A program made the translations under genes and the position numbers. A stretch of 64,000 bases of DNA from Undibacterium sp. YM2 (lineage in GTDB: Bacteria > Pseudomonadota > Gammaproteobacteria > Burkholderiales > Burkholderiaceae_D): NCBI RefSeq assembly GCF_009937975.1, contig NZ_AP018441.1:6076001-6140000 (forward strand), given 5' to 3'. Below are positions 56,060 to 64,000 of the stretch, one piece after another. Under the pieces are notes generated by a model. The model saw nothing but the letters and a program-made list of their open reading frames with translations. It was not told where the DNA came from and ran no database searches. Position 1 is the stretch's first letter. Each line of letters starts with the position of its first letter.

Positions 56060-57988
56060 CTACAACTTAAACACACTCACCGTCTGCACCAGTGCCTGCG
56101 ATTGCTCCTGCAAGCCTTCGGCAGCGGCAGCGGCCTGTTCTACCAGCGCAGCGTTTTGCTGGGTCATTTCATCCATCTGGGTGATCGCGTGGTCGATTTG
56201 TTCTATGCCTGTGCTTTGCTCTGCCGTGGCGGTGACGATTTCTGACATGATGCCGGTGATGCGTTTGACGCTGGCGACGATGTCGTTCATGGCCTTGCCT
56301 GCGTGACTTGCCAGCTCATTACCGGCATCGACCTGTTCCACGCTGCTGCCTATCAGGTCCTTGATTTCGCGGGCGGCGAGAGCGCTGCGCTGGGCCAGGT
56401 TGCGGACTTCGGCAGCGACGACGGCAAAGCCACGGCCCTGTTCACCGGCACGGGCGGCTTCGACGGCGGCGTTCAGGGCCAGGATATTGGTCTGGAAGGC
56501 GATGCCGTCAATGACACCGATAATCTCTGAAATCTTGCGCGAGCTGTCATTGATGGCTTCCATAGTATGAATGACCTGGCTGACGATGCCACCGCCATCA
56601 GTGGCGGCCTTGCTGGCATCATTGACGAGCTGGTTGGCCTGCCTGGCGCTATCGGAATTCTGTTTGACGGTACCTGTCATCTGTTCCATCGATGAAGCGG
56701 TTTCTTCGAGGCTGGATGCCTGGGTTTCCGTACGGGCTGACAAATCCACATTACCCTTGGCGATATCGTGCGTACCATTATTGATGTTTTCTATGCTGTC
56801 CCTGACATCGCCGACTATGCCTATCAGGCTCACGCGCATATCCTCCAGTGCCTGCAGCAGGCGTCCGGTTTCATTCTGGCCGCTGACATCGGCCGGGAAA
56901 CGTAAGTCACCGCTGGCGATATGCTGGGCGATTTCTATCGCATGTTCCAGCGGCACACTGACCGAGCGTGCAATCGCCCTGGCAAACAGGCCAGCCACGC
57001 AGATCAGCGCCAGCATGGAAATAATCATGGTCCACCGGAGCTTGTAGAAATCACTGATGCGCTGGTCAAGTATGCTGTGCAATTCCTTGCTGGCGTCAGC
57101 ATTGAGCTGGAACTGGGTGTCTATCGCACGGGTGGTCACCTGTACGTATTCGACGGATGAAAATTCCAGGGTCTCGGCCTTGGCGATTTTTTCGGTTGCC
57201 AGCTTCATCGCATCCATGGCCTGTACGGTCGCTTCTTTCATGACGGCACCGAGTTTTTTCTCTATGTCAGGATTGCTGAGCACCGCCTTGTTGAAGGAAT
57301 TGTTCATTTGCAGGGTGCGGTCATTCGATCTTGCGATCAGGTCCGAGACGACCATCTTGTCTTCCAGTGTCGCTTCTTTCTTTGCCAGCAGACCAGCTCC
57401 CTTGGCACGCATGCGTCCCAGTTCTTCGGTCAGGTAAGGCTGGACATAGTACATGGCCTGTATCAACTGGTAACTGTCTATATTCGGGTCCAGGCTCAGG
57501 CCGTAGTAGTCACCAATCAGGTCATTCACCAGCAGCAGCTTGGGTACCAGCGCACTATGGGCCTTATAGCTGTCAGGTACGCTGATGGTGGCTTTCGAGA
57601 CTTGTTCGCGCAGGGTGTTCCAGTCAGCCTCAGCCTTTTTCCAGGCATCGGTGATGGCTTTGTCATTGATGCTTTTGACCATGGCAGTCATGCTGGCATA
57701 AGAGGTATCGGCTTCTTTCTGTTTGGTATCCCGTTTGTCTTTTTCACTGGCGACACCGCCCAGTACCAATGCAGAAAGGCCACGGTGCTGTTGTGTCAGC
57801 TGCACGGTCTTGAGTATCTGTGTCATGACAGGCAAGCCCTGTTTCTCTGCCAGGGCTGCATCAAGATTCTTGGATGATTCCAGGTGGTACAGGACTGCGG
57901 GAATACCCGCCAAAACCAGAGCAATGGCGCTCAATAAAACAAATTTTTGCCAAAGTAGCAATCTCGCTAGGACGGATGTCATGTTCAT
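56060..57988 (-). CDS. Methyl-accepting chemotaxis protein
   Basis: 642 residues. One transmembrane helix at about 12-32, a large helical periplasmic sensor region (about 35-325, no PAS or Cache fold visible; NIT-like helical bundle is possible), a second helix (about 320-340), HAMP (about 345-395), and the signalling domain with the conserved tip EIIGVIDGIAFQTNILALNAA. Methylation-type Gln/Glu pairs lie around TQASSLEETASSMEQM. Transmits ligand signals to CheA. It lacks a C-terminal NWETF CheR tether; ends in SVFKL. GGGAGGG ribosome site. Confidence 0.95.
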   Translation of the reverse strand: MNMTSVLARLLLWQKFVLLSAIALVLAGIPAVLYHLESSKNLDAALAEKQGLPVMTQILKTVQLTQQHRGLSALVLGGVASEKDKRDTKQKEADTSYASMTAMVKSINDKAITDAWKKAEADWNTLREQVSKATISVPDSYKAHSALVPKLLLVNDLIGDYYGLSLDPNIDSYQLIQAMYYVQPYLTEELGRMRAKGAGLLAKKEATLEDKMVVSDLIARSNDRTLQMNNSFNKAVLSNPDIEKKLGAVMKEATVQAMDAMKLATEKIAKAETLEFSSVEYVQVTTRAIDTQFQLNADASKELHSILDQRISDFYKLRWTMIISMLALICVAGLFARAIARSVSVPLEHAIEIAQHIASGDLRFPADVSGQNETGRLLQALEDMRVSLIGIVGDVRDSIENINNGTHDIAKGNVDLSARTETQASSLEETASSMEQMTGTVKQNSDSARQANQLVNDASKAATDGGGIVSQVIHTMEAINDSSRKISEIIGVIDGIAFQTNILALNAAVEAARAGEQGRGFAVVAAEVRNLAQRSALAAREIKDLIGSSVEQVDAGNELASHAGKAMNDIVASVKRITGIMSEIVTATAEQSTGIEQIDHAITQMDEMTQQNAALVEQAAAAAEGLQEQSQALVQTVSVFKL

Positions 57989-58189
57989 TCTACCCTCCCT
58001 GTTGTTGAATGCACAAAACTCTCTTGGTTTATGGCAAGCTCATGGATTTATCTTAGGTCAAGCTGATCAGGAATGCGATGTGCTTAAGTGAAAAACAGAC
58101 AGATTTCATGTGAGAAATAGTTACAGAAATAGTGACGCCTTTGAGTCAGGCTGGTAGCCTAGCGTGTATCCGGAGCAAACAGGCTGTGT

Positions 58190-58864
58190 ATGCGCATACT
58201 ATTAGTTGAAGACCATATCGAGTTGTCCCATTGGCTGGCCAAGGCTTTGCGGGATGCCCACCTGACCGTGGAAACCGCGATGAACGGGGCAGATGCCGAT
58301 GCGCTCCTGCATACTCAGGAATATGCGCTGGTCATCCTGGACCTTAGTTTGCCAAAAATGGATGGCATGGAGGTGTTGAAGCGCATGCGTGCGCGTGGCA
58401 GCAAGACGCCAGTACTCATTTTGACGGCCCGAGGCGGCCTCAATGACAGGGTGCAAGGTTTGAATTCCGGTGCCGATGATTATCTGCCCAAACCTTTTGA
58501 GCTGGCTGAACTCGAAGCGCGTGTCAAAGCCCTGTTGCGCCGTGCCCAGGGTAATGAAGCGGTCACCCTGACTTGTGGTGCCTTGAGTTTTGACACCGTC
58601 ATACGGCAGTTTCATTATGAAGGCCAGCCCCTGTCACTGACGCCGCGTGAATACGCGGTGCTGGAAACCCTGATCAGCCGCCCTGGTCAGGCAGTATCCA
58701 AGGATAAGCTGTTCGATGAAGTGTTTGCCCTCGATGATGATGCCAATCTCGATGCCATAGAAATCTATATCCACCGCCTGCGCAAAAAACTGGATACCGT
58801 CAGCACCGGCAAGGTTGTCATCGTTACCCTGCGTGGCATAGGTTATCTGCTGGAAGCACGCTGA
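58190..58864 (+). CDS. OmpR-type response regulator, TctD/QseB-like
   Basis: 224 residues. Receiver domain with RILLVEDHIELS (acidic pocket), phosphoacceptor Asp in VILDLSLPKMDGME, Thr-Ala in LILTARGG, and Lys in DYLPKPFELAEL; winged-helix domain LTPREYAVLETLISRPGQAV...EIYIHRLRKKL. Its ATG/stop overlap with the following kinase (58864) shows coupling. The pair resembles TctDE that controls tricarboxylate uptake. Confidence 0.9.
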   Translation: MRILLVEDHIELSHWLAKALRDAHLTVETAMNGADADALLHTQEYALVILDLSLPKMDGMEVLKRMRARGSKTPVLILTARGGLNDRVQGLNSGADDYLPKPFELAELEARVKALLRRAQGNEAVTLTCGALSFDTVIRQFHYEGQPLSLTPREYAVLETLISRPGQAVSKDKLFDEVFALDDDANLDAIEIYIHRLRKKLDTVSTGKVVIVTLRGIGYLLEAR

Positions 58865-60297
58865 TGGAGCGGCCTTACCGACTGGGGAGTTTGCGCGGCC
58901 AGTTCTTGCGCTGGTTGTTGATACCCCTGGTCCTGCTGGTAGCCCTGAATGCATTTTCGGTTTACCGCAATGCCCTGGATGCGGCTGACCTGGCTTACGA
59001 CCGCTCCTTGCTGTCGTCGGCCAGGGCGCTGGCAGAAAGAGTACAGATCGTTGATGGCAAGGTGGTGGCGAATGTGCCCTATGTTGCCTTAGACAGTTTT
59101 GAAACCGATACCCTGGGGCGTTTGTATTACAAGGTCACCGGCGTCAATGGCGAGTTTGTTTCTGGCTATGAAGACTTACCGGATTTACCGAAGAATGTAC
59201 CACGTTCAGAAATCTACCCTGCCCTCGTGCATTTCTTCCATGCCGATTACCAGGACCAGCCTGTGCGCATCGCTGCCCTGCACCAGCCTGTGTATGACGA
59301 CCAGATGCGTGGTATTGCCCTGATAGAGGTCGGTGAAACCCTGGATGCGCGGCGCGGCCTGTCGCGCAAAATCCTCATTGATACACTGCTACGCCAGGCC
59401 GCACTGGTGCTGGCGGTGGCACTCATGGTCTGGGTGGCTTTGCGCTTTGTACTGGCCCCCATCATGCAATTGCGCGCTGATGTAGAGGCACGTGAGCCGA
59501 CTGATTTATCCGGCTTTGACCCGAATGTCGTGCACAAGGAAATACGCCCGCTGGTGAACGCCATGAATGCCTATATGGAAAGGCTGCAGACCCTGATCAA
59601 CGGGCAAAAACGCTTCATCGCCGATGCCTCGCACCAGTTGCGCACGCCATTGACAGTATTGAAGACCCAGGCCGAGCTGGCGCTGCGTGAAAACGATGTA
59701 GCCGCCATGCGCCAGATCGTCACCAGCATTGCCCAGACTACCGATGCCACCGTCCATCTGGCAAACCGCCTGCTGACACTGGCGCGTACTGGCCATGGTG
59801 CGGCAGCGGCAGAGCTGGATGACATCTTGCTCAACCAGCTCGCGCAAGAGGTTTGCCTGGAATTGGCCATGCCAGCCGTGCGCAAGCAACTGGATCTGGC
59901 GCTGGAGGCAGATCAGGCTGTGCCCTACCGTGGCAACACGCTGCTGCTGCATGAAATGCTCAGCAACCTGCTCGACAATGCCATACGCTATACGCCAGAA
60001 GGTGGCCGCATCGTGCTGCATGTATACCAGCAGGATGGTCAGGCGCATATTGATATCCAGGATACCGGGCCGGGCATCACAGAGGCCGAGCGTGAAAAAG
60101 TATTCGAACCCTTTTACCGCGCCTCTGCCAGCTCGGTTGCCAATCCCGGCGGCACCGGCCTGGGGCTGTGCATAGTGCATGACATCGTCAAGCTGCATGG
60201 CGGCGAGATCAGCCTCGACGATGCCAGCCTGAATACACTAGCCACATCTGAAGCACCGGGCCTGCGTGTGCATATCCGTTTCCCGCTGCCAGCCTGA
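58864..60297 (+). CDS. Sensor histidine kinase, TctE/QseC-like
   Basis: 477 residues. Two transmembrane helices (about 15-35 and 170-190) flanking a 2CSK_N-type periplasmic domain (YDRSLLSSARALAERV). HAMP-like linker, HisKA (FIADASHQLRTPLTVLKTQAE), HATPase (NLLDNAIRYTP, DTGPGIT, GTGLGLCIVHDI). The 2CSK_N domain and overall layout suit TctE, which detects tricarboxylates such as citrate. Bug-family protein at 53.2 kb is a plausible functional partner. Confidence 0.92.
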   Translation: MERPYRLGSLRGQFLRWLLIPLVLLVALNAFSVYRNALDAADLAYDRSLLSSARALAERVQIVDGKVVANVPYVALDSFETDTLGRLYYKVTGVNGEFVSGYEDLPDLPKNVPRSEIYPALVHFFHADYQDQPVRIAALHQPVYDDQMRGIALIEVGETLDARRGLSRKILIDTLLRQAALVLAVALMVWVALRFVLAPIMQLRADVEAREPTDLSGFDPNVVHKEIRPLVNAMNAYMERLQTLINGQKRFIADASHQLRTPLTVLKTQAELALRENDVAAMRQIVTSIAQTTDATVHLANRLLTLARTGHGAAAAELDDILLNQLAQEVCLELAMPAVRKQLDLALEADQAVPYRGNTLLLHEMLSNLLDNAIRYTPEGGRIVLHVYQQDGQAHIDIQDTGPGITEAEREKVFEPFYRASASSVANPGGTGLGLCIVHDIVKLHGGEISLDDASLNTLATSEAPGLRVHIRFPLPA

Positions 60298-60371
60298 CTG
60301 GTGTAGCATACTCGGTAGTAGTATAAGAAGAATACGCAGAGACTTCATCAACATCGCGAAGGAGCATTTTC

Positions 60372-60686
60372 ATGGCAGATACTCCCCCACTGAAGATAGT
60401 GCAAGGCACGGCTTTGAACGATCAGCAGAAAAAAGACCTGCTACACCGTCTGGCCAGGGTGGAAGGGCAATTACGCGGCGTGCAAAAACTCATCGCCAAG
60501 GCAGCCGTACCGGCTGATTGCGAGGCAGTAGCGCAACAGATGTCCGCCGCCCGCAAGGCACTCGACCGTTCTTTCGTGACCTTGCTGACCAGTGCGGTTG
60601 TCACCCATGCAGAAAAGGCCGAGACGACGGAAGAAGCTGTCGCCAGCACGCGGCGCCTGGCGTCCTTGCTGGAAAAATTCGCCTGA
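60372..60686 (+). CDS. CsoR/FrmR-family repressor with altered metal-ligand positions
   Basis: 104 residues, DUF156 fold: LLHRLARVEGQLRGVQKLI, then ADCEAVAQQMSAARKALDRSFVTLL. The first ligand Cys is present; 25 residues later, where CsoR has His and FrmR has His, there is Ala; 29 residues later, where CsoR has Cys, there is His. The canonical copper site is thus incomplete. It could sense formaldehyde, sulfane sulfur, another metal, or nothing. GAAGGAG precedes the ATG. No copper or formaldehyde gene is adjacent. Confidence 0.88.
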   Translation: MADTPPLKIVQGTALNDQQKKDLLHRLARVEGQLRGVQKLIAKAAVPADCEAVAQQMSAARKALDRSFVTLLTSAVVTHAEKAETTEEAVASTRRLASLLEKFA

Positions 60687-60714
60687 TGCCGGATTAAACG
60701 CAAACAGGTGCCAC

Positions 60715-61563
60715 ATGGCCATCCTGGCAAAAACAGTAGCAAGCAAGTATATGCGCAGACTCTGGCAGCCTGTGCGGCTGGGTGTGCGCTTGCTGCTCCT
60801 GTCCTCGGCCCTGTTGATTGCCACTCCCGGTTCAGCGACAGAAGCAGCAAAGCAGGACAAACTAGTCTTGCTGATACGTGAGTTGCGTAATGAAGCTGGT
60901 GACATCGTTCCGATACGCGATGAAATCCGGCAGTTGCTGAATTATTTTGAGCATCACCTGCAAATCAAATTTGAAATTCGCCGCTATCCGTGGACACGCC
61001 TGCTGGTGAATGCCAAAAACGGCGAGGGCATTATCTTTGGTCTTTCAAAAAACCGTGAACGTTTGCAGACCTACCAGTTCTCTGAAGCCATCTATGCAAA
61101 CTATGTCTGGCTGGTCACGCGCAGTGATTCCAGCTTTAGCTATAACAGCATGCTGGACCTGAAAGGCAAGACCGTCGGTGTCATACGCGGCACCAGCTAC
61201 GGTGATGAATTTGACAGCCAGCGCAATGTCTTGTTCCAGGTTGAAGAAGATGTAGGTTCACATGGCGCGCGCCTCAAAAAACTCATTAATAAAAGAATGG
61301 ATGTCATGATCTTCGGTGACCGCCGCGCCCAGACAGACGAGATCGAAAAATTATTGATACGCATACTGCGCAAAGAATCCAATAGCAGCGACAAGGCCCT
61401 GGAACAGGCCTTCAAGGTTTTGCCCAAGCCCATGCTGGTCGATGAATTACATTTCGCGGCGGCTGGTGCGCAGTATGAAGAATGGATACGCAAGCTCAAT
61501 GCCGCGATACTGGCGGGCAGAAAATCAGGCGAGATCAGCCGTATACTGATCAGTGACAAATGA
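60715..61563 (+). CDS. Periplasmic amino-acid-type solute-binding protein (SBP_bac_3)
   Basis: 282 residues from the ATG at 60715. Basic N-terminus and signal-like helix (VRLGVRLLLLSSALLIATPGSA), then two-lobe binding domain (LLIRELRNEAGDIVPIRDE, ERLQTYQFSEAIYANYVWLV, LKGKTVGVIRGTSYGDEF). Ligand unknown. Same general class as the protein at 10706-11479 but distant in sequence. Only 28 bp after the CsoR-like gene, suggesting cotranscription. Confidence 0.8.
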   Translation: MAILAKTVASKYMRRLWQPVRLGVRLLLLSSALLIATPGSATEAAKQDKLVLLIRELRNEAGDIVPIRDEIRQLLNYFEHHLQIKFEIRRYPWTRLLVNAKNGEGIIFGLSKNRERLQTYQFSEAIYANYVWLVTRSDSSFSYNSMLDLKGKTVGVIRGTSYGDEFDSQRNVLFQVEEDVGSHGARLKKLINKRMDVMIFGDRRAQTDEIEKLLIRILRKESNSSDKALEQAFKVLPKPMLVDELHFAAAGAQYEEWIRKLNAAILAGRKSGEISRILISDK

Positions 61564-61584
61564 GCGCATGCAAGCACCTGCAAA

Positions 61585-62007
61585 ATGCCGAATACAAATG
61601 CCAACTACAGGGAAGACGCCACATTAGTCATGTTTGAAAATATCTCTCGCAACCTGCCAGGCAATCCGCATTGGGAGGGCAGTTTTTATGAGCAGCTCAC
61701 CGAGTACGGCATATGGGACAAGAAAGAGTTTTGCTTGCTGCACCGCGACCTGATCCTGGCCGCCAATCAATTCAAAGACAGTGCAGCTATAGATAAGCAA
61801 GTCGCATGCGCAATTGTCAGGCTACAGTCAAATGTCAACAGATTATTTGCTGCACATTTTAATGAGAATGATGTTTTCAACATCCTCGATTTGAGCAATG
61901 ATGAATTGCACGCCTGCAAGGAAAGACTGGATGCGGCAGTAGTCAGTGTTTTCTCTGGCGAACTTCTTACAGAAGACGCATTTGAGCTGGCCGATCCATT
62001 ACGCTAG
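61585..62007 (+). CDS. Imm41-like small protein, possible orphan immunity
   Basis: 140 residues from 61585, or 125 from an internal ATG at 61630. The core NISRNLPGNPHWEGSFYEQL followed by GIWDKKEF and LHRDLI resembles the Immunity-41 family (N...P....SF...L.e.giwd.eey..L); this is a pattern recollection. The rest is helical and acidic. No toxin gene is present nearby. It lies 21 bp after the SBP_bac_3 gene, probably same transcript. Confidence 0.5.
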   Translation: MPNTNANYREDATLVMFENISRNLPGNPHWEGSFYEQLTEYGIWDKKEFCLLHRDLILAANQFKDSAAIDKQVACAIVRLQSNVNRLFAAHFNENDVFNILDLSNDELHACKERLDAAVVSVFSGELLTEDAFELADPLR

Positions 62008-62053
62008 CCGCTACAGCGAGTACTGACCAGTAGTGCTTTGGCAGAATTACGCA

Positions 62054-63607
62054 TCAAGCCGCCAGATGCCGTGCCTGCCTTTGTGGCAAAGCCTTTGCCA
62101 CTACTTCCCTGGCAGCTTCTTTCCTGGTCTGTCTTTGTGGTGCAGATGGGTCAGCTTTGTTGCCTTGCCTGTGCATGGCCAGACCGGCATAGTCCTGCGA
62201 AGCCGCAGCTTGCACTGCTTCGCTGCTTACGCCATGGACTTCCAGCAGCCACTTGTTGACGAGTGCGGCCAGCTTGTCGAGGGCGATGCGGTGCGTTGCA
62301 TCGGTATTGGCAAACAGCCAGTCTGACAAGGTCATGAAGTTTTCAAAAGCGGCATCTGCCAGTATCAGCGGCAGGCTGTGAGGGAAGCGTCCTGAATTGG
62401 CAATCAGGTCCCAGTAACGGGCGAAGCGTATCAACCTTTGCATGTCACCAAAGGCAATGTCCTTGTTCGCCAGGATGGTGTAAGGTGGTTGCGGATCAAA
62501 AGCCAACTGGTAGGCTTCTGTGTGGCGGATAATCGGTGTGCCGCGCAGGCGTTTCAAGATGCCGAACTGTATCTCATGCGGGCCCAGGGCCACCAGTTTG
62601 TTAAAGCCTGCGGCAAAACTCTGCATGGTTTCACCCGGCAAGCCAGCGATCAAGTCCACATGCAAATGCGCATGCGAATGTTCACACAGCCAGCGTATGT
62701 TCTCGGCTGCTTTGTCATTGTTTTGTTTGCGGCTGATGAGAGCCTGCACGTCGGTATTAAAACTTTGTATGCCTATCTCAAATTGCAGGCTGCCTTCAGG
62801 GAATTTTTGTATGCCTTCTTTCAAGGCATCTGGCAAATGATCTGGCACCACCTCAAAATGGGCGAATACCGGGTCATGCGGTGCTGCTTCGAGTTTATCG
62901 AGAAAGAACTGCATGATCTTCAAGCTGGTTTTGATATTCAGGTTGAACGTACGATCGACAAACTTGAACAGGCGGGCGCCGCGCTGGTACAGCACTTCCA
63001 TCTCTTGCAGGAACTGGTCTATGTCAAACGGCCAGGCCGTCTTGTCGAGTGCAGACAGGCAGAATTCGCATTTAAAGGGGCAGCCGCGTGAAGCCTCCAC
63101 ATACAGGGTGCGGTGACGGATGTCCTGGTCGCTATACAGATGGTAAGGCAATTGTATGTCGGCCATAGCTGGTTGCAGGCCCGCATGCACTTTCATCAGT
63201 GGTTGCGGACCGTGCAGGATTTGCTGGCACAGCGCAGGGAAGCTGACATCACCCCAGCCGGTAATCACATAGTCAGCCAGGCGTATGATTTCCTGGTCGC
63301 CGGTTTCGTGCGACACCTCGGGGCCGCCTAATATTACGATGACATCAGGTGCGACGCGTTTTAGCACAGCGACGATCTGCGTGGTTTCAACGACGTTCCA
63401 GATATACACACCAAAGCCGACGATGAATTTTTCACCAGGCTGGCGTAATGCCAAAATTCTTTCGACAATATCGGTACTGCGCGCACCGGTGACAAATTCC
63501 TGTATCCGCGTGACTGGCTGCAGCTCCCCCATATTTGCAAGCAAATAACGCAGCCCCAGCGAAGCATGGGTATAGCGGGCGTTCAGGGTGGTCAGCAGGA
63601 TGGTCAT
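62054..63607 (-). CDS. B12-binding-domain radical SAM protein
   Basis: 517 residues. N-terminal B12-binding-like Rossmann domain (about 1-140: FGVYIWNVVETTQIV, VIVILGGPEVSHETGD), then the radical SAM core with the Cys-x3-Cys-x2-Cys cluster motif EASRGCPFKCEFCLSAL (about residue 179-186), GIQSFNTDVQALISRK, VDLIAGLPGETMQSF. A C-terminal DUF4080-type tail. A 4Fe-4S/S-adenosylmethionine enzyme of unknown substrate, of the same class as RNA/natural-product methyltransferases. Transcribed alone, convergent with the Imm41-like gene. Confidence 0.93.
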   Translation of the reverse strand: MTILLTTLNARYTHASLGLRYLLANMGELQPVTRIQEFVTGARSTDIVERILALRQPGEKFIVGFGVYIWNVVETTQIVAVLKRVAPDVIVILGGPEVSHETGDQEIIRLADYVITGWGDVSFPALCQQILHGPQPLMKVHAGLQPAMADIQLPYHLYSDQDIRHRTLYVEASRGCPFKCEFCLSALDKTAWPFDIDQFLQEMEVLYQRGARLFKFVDRTFNLNIKTSLKIMQFFLDKLEAAPHDPVFAHFEVVPDHLPDALKEGIQKFPEGSLQFEIGIQSFNTDVQALISRKQNNDKAAENIRWLCEHSHAHLHVDLIAGLPGETMQSFAAGFNKLVALGPHEIQFGILKRLRGTPIIRHTEAYQLAFDPQPPYTILANKDIAFGDMQRLIRFARYWDLIANSGRFPHSLPLILADAAFENFMTLSDWLFANTDATHRIALDKLAALVNKWLLEVHGVSSEAVQAAASQDYAGLAMHRQGNKADPSAPQRQTRKEAAREVVAKALPQRQARHLAA

Positions 63608-63849
63608 GGTGCGAAAAGGCGGGAGCAGCTAAAAGTAGCTATTGTACGCCTCAACTGCAGGCATCCTGCCATGATTACTGTGCATCGCCGCGCGACGCCA
63701 GACGGTCGCGCATATGCTGGTGAAGAAACTTACTTATCTGGCACTGTATGCCTCAGACCTGATTCAGCTATAAATTCGGTCTGTAAATTCAGCCCGTATA
63801 GATACTACTTGTGTGCAATTACTAATTACTACTGATGACAGCATCAGAC

Positions 63850-63921
63850 TCAGTCAGTCAGGGCAGCAGTCAACATCACGATAGTTGCCAGTATTTGAGC
63901 AAAAACGATAGCGGTGATCAT
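63850..63921 (-). CDS. 23-residue single-helix membrane peptide
   Basis: MITAIVFAQILATIVMLTAA then LTD and TGA, almost entirely one transmembrane helix. AAGGAA lies six bases upstream of the ATG (63921), a good ribosome site. Such tiny hydrophobic proteins include toxins of type I systems and small regulators; nothing decides here. It is flanked by 240 bp and the window edge without other genes. Coding status rests on the ribosome site and hydrophobic pattern. Confidence 0.5.
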   Translation of the reverse strand: MITAIVFAQILATIVMLTAALTD

Positions 63922-64000
63922 GTTTATTTCCTTGGTTGATTAAAAACAAGTTCATGATACTGGCTGGAAACTTGTTAATCCAATCACATGATCAGATGTC

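Noticed and set aside
55683..56070. Forward frames SRQEKEAKEGDPG... in the 55.7 kb region
   Set aside because: They run through stacked hairpins and an inverted-repeat element; a recurrent over-annotation of such repeats.

Overview
The window reads as chromosomal DNA of a betaproteobacterium, most likely of the Oxalobacteraceae (Undibacterium/Herbaspirillum type). This rests on moderate GC, densely packed genes, a Bug-family (TctC-like) periplasmic binding protein, a GTP-type PEP carboxykinase, and many LysR, diguanylate cyclase/phosphodiesterase and two-component proteins. The genus is an inference. I see no rRNA, tRNA, prophage, transposase or CRISPR array.

Layout. 1-5.7 kb (-): a large alpha-2-macroglobulin protease-trap gene that runs off the window start, then a phosphatase-like and a SnoaL-like gene. 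5.8-9.7 kb (-): riboflavin synthase, a 7TMR-DISM sensor kinase and a LysR regulator divergent from two small membrane-protein genes (9.8-10.6 kb, +). 10.7-13.5 kb (-): a periplasmic solute-binding protein and pckG. 13.9-22.7 kb: mostly + strand genes (2-hydroxyacid dehydrogenase, secreted alpha/beta hydrolase, frameshifted GGDEF-EAL protein, DUF218, thioredoxin-like, GNAT, asparaginase-like), with one unknown - strand gene. 22.7-31.8 kb: hisC, a MarR/siderophore-interacting-protein pair, a LysR/D-tartrate dehydratase pair, a DUF4124-metalloprotease fusion, a SUKH-like protein, alaC, GNAT and a Dyp peroxidase. 31.7-34.7 kb (-): a MASE1-PAS-PAS-GGDEF-EAL protein.

35.0-43.3 kb (+): a complete potassium-uptake locus, small ORF-kdpF-A-B-C-D-E, with a repeat-rich leader, followed by a TorF-like porin. 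44.3-47.3 kb (-): a compact cluster with two MinD/ParA-like proteins whose Walker A motifs are degenerate, a five-helix membrane protein between them, a dapA-type gene and a small unknown gene. It is the best candidate here for an undescribed system. 47.4-55.4 kb (-): a hybrid histidine kinase, an iron-type ABC importer (ATPase, fused permease, binding protein), a Bug protein and a Leu/Ile/Val-type binding protein. 55.5-55.9 kb: a gene-free, highly structured repeat region. 56-64 kb: a chemoreceptor (-), a TctD/TctE-like two-component pair (+), a CsoR-like repressor with an altered ligand set, a binding protein, an Imm41-like orphan immunity gene, a B12-binding radical SAM protein (-) and a 23-residue membrane peptide gene (-).

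Three genes (alpha-2-macroglobulin, GGDEF-EAL, and a small exported protein at 22.2 kb) are each restored by adding one base at or near a homopolymer run. This pattern points to deletion errors in the assembly rather than three independent pseudogenes, and should be kept in mind for the whole window.
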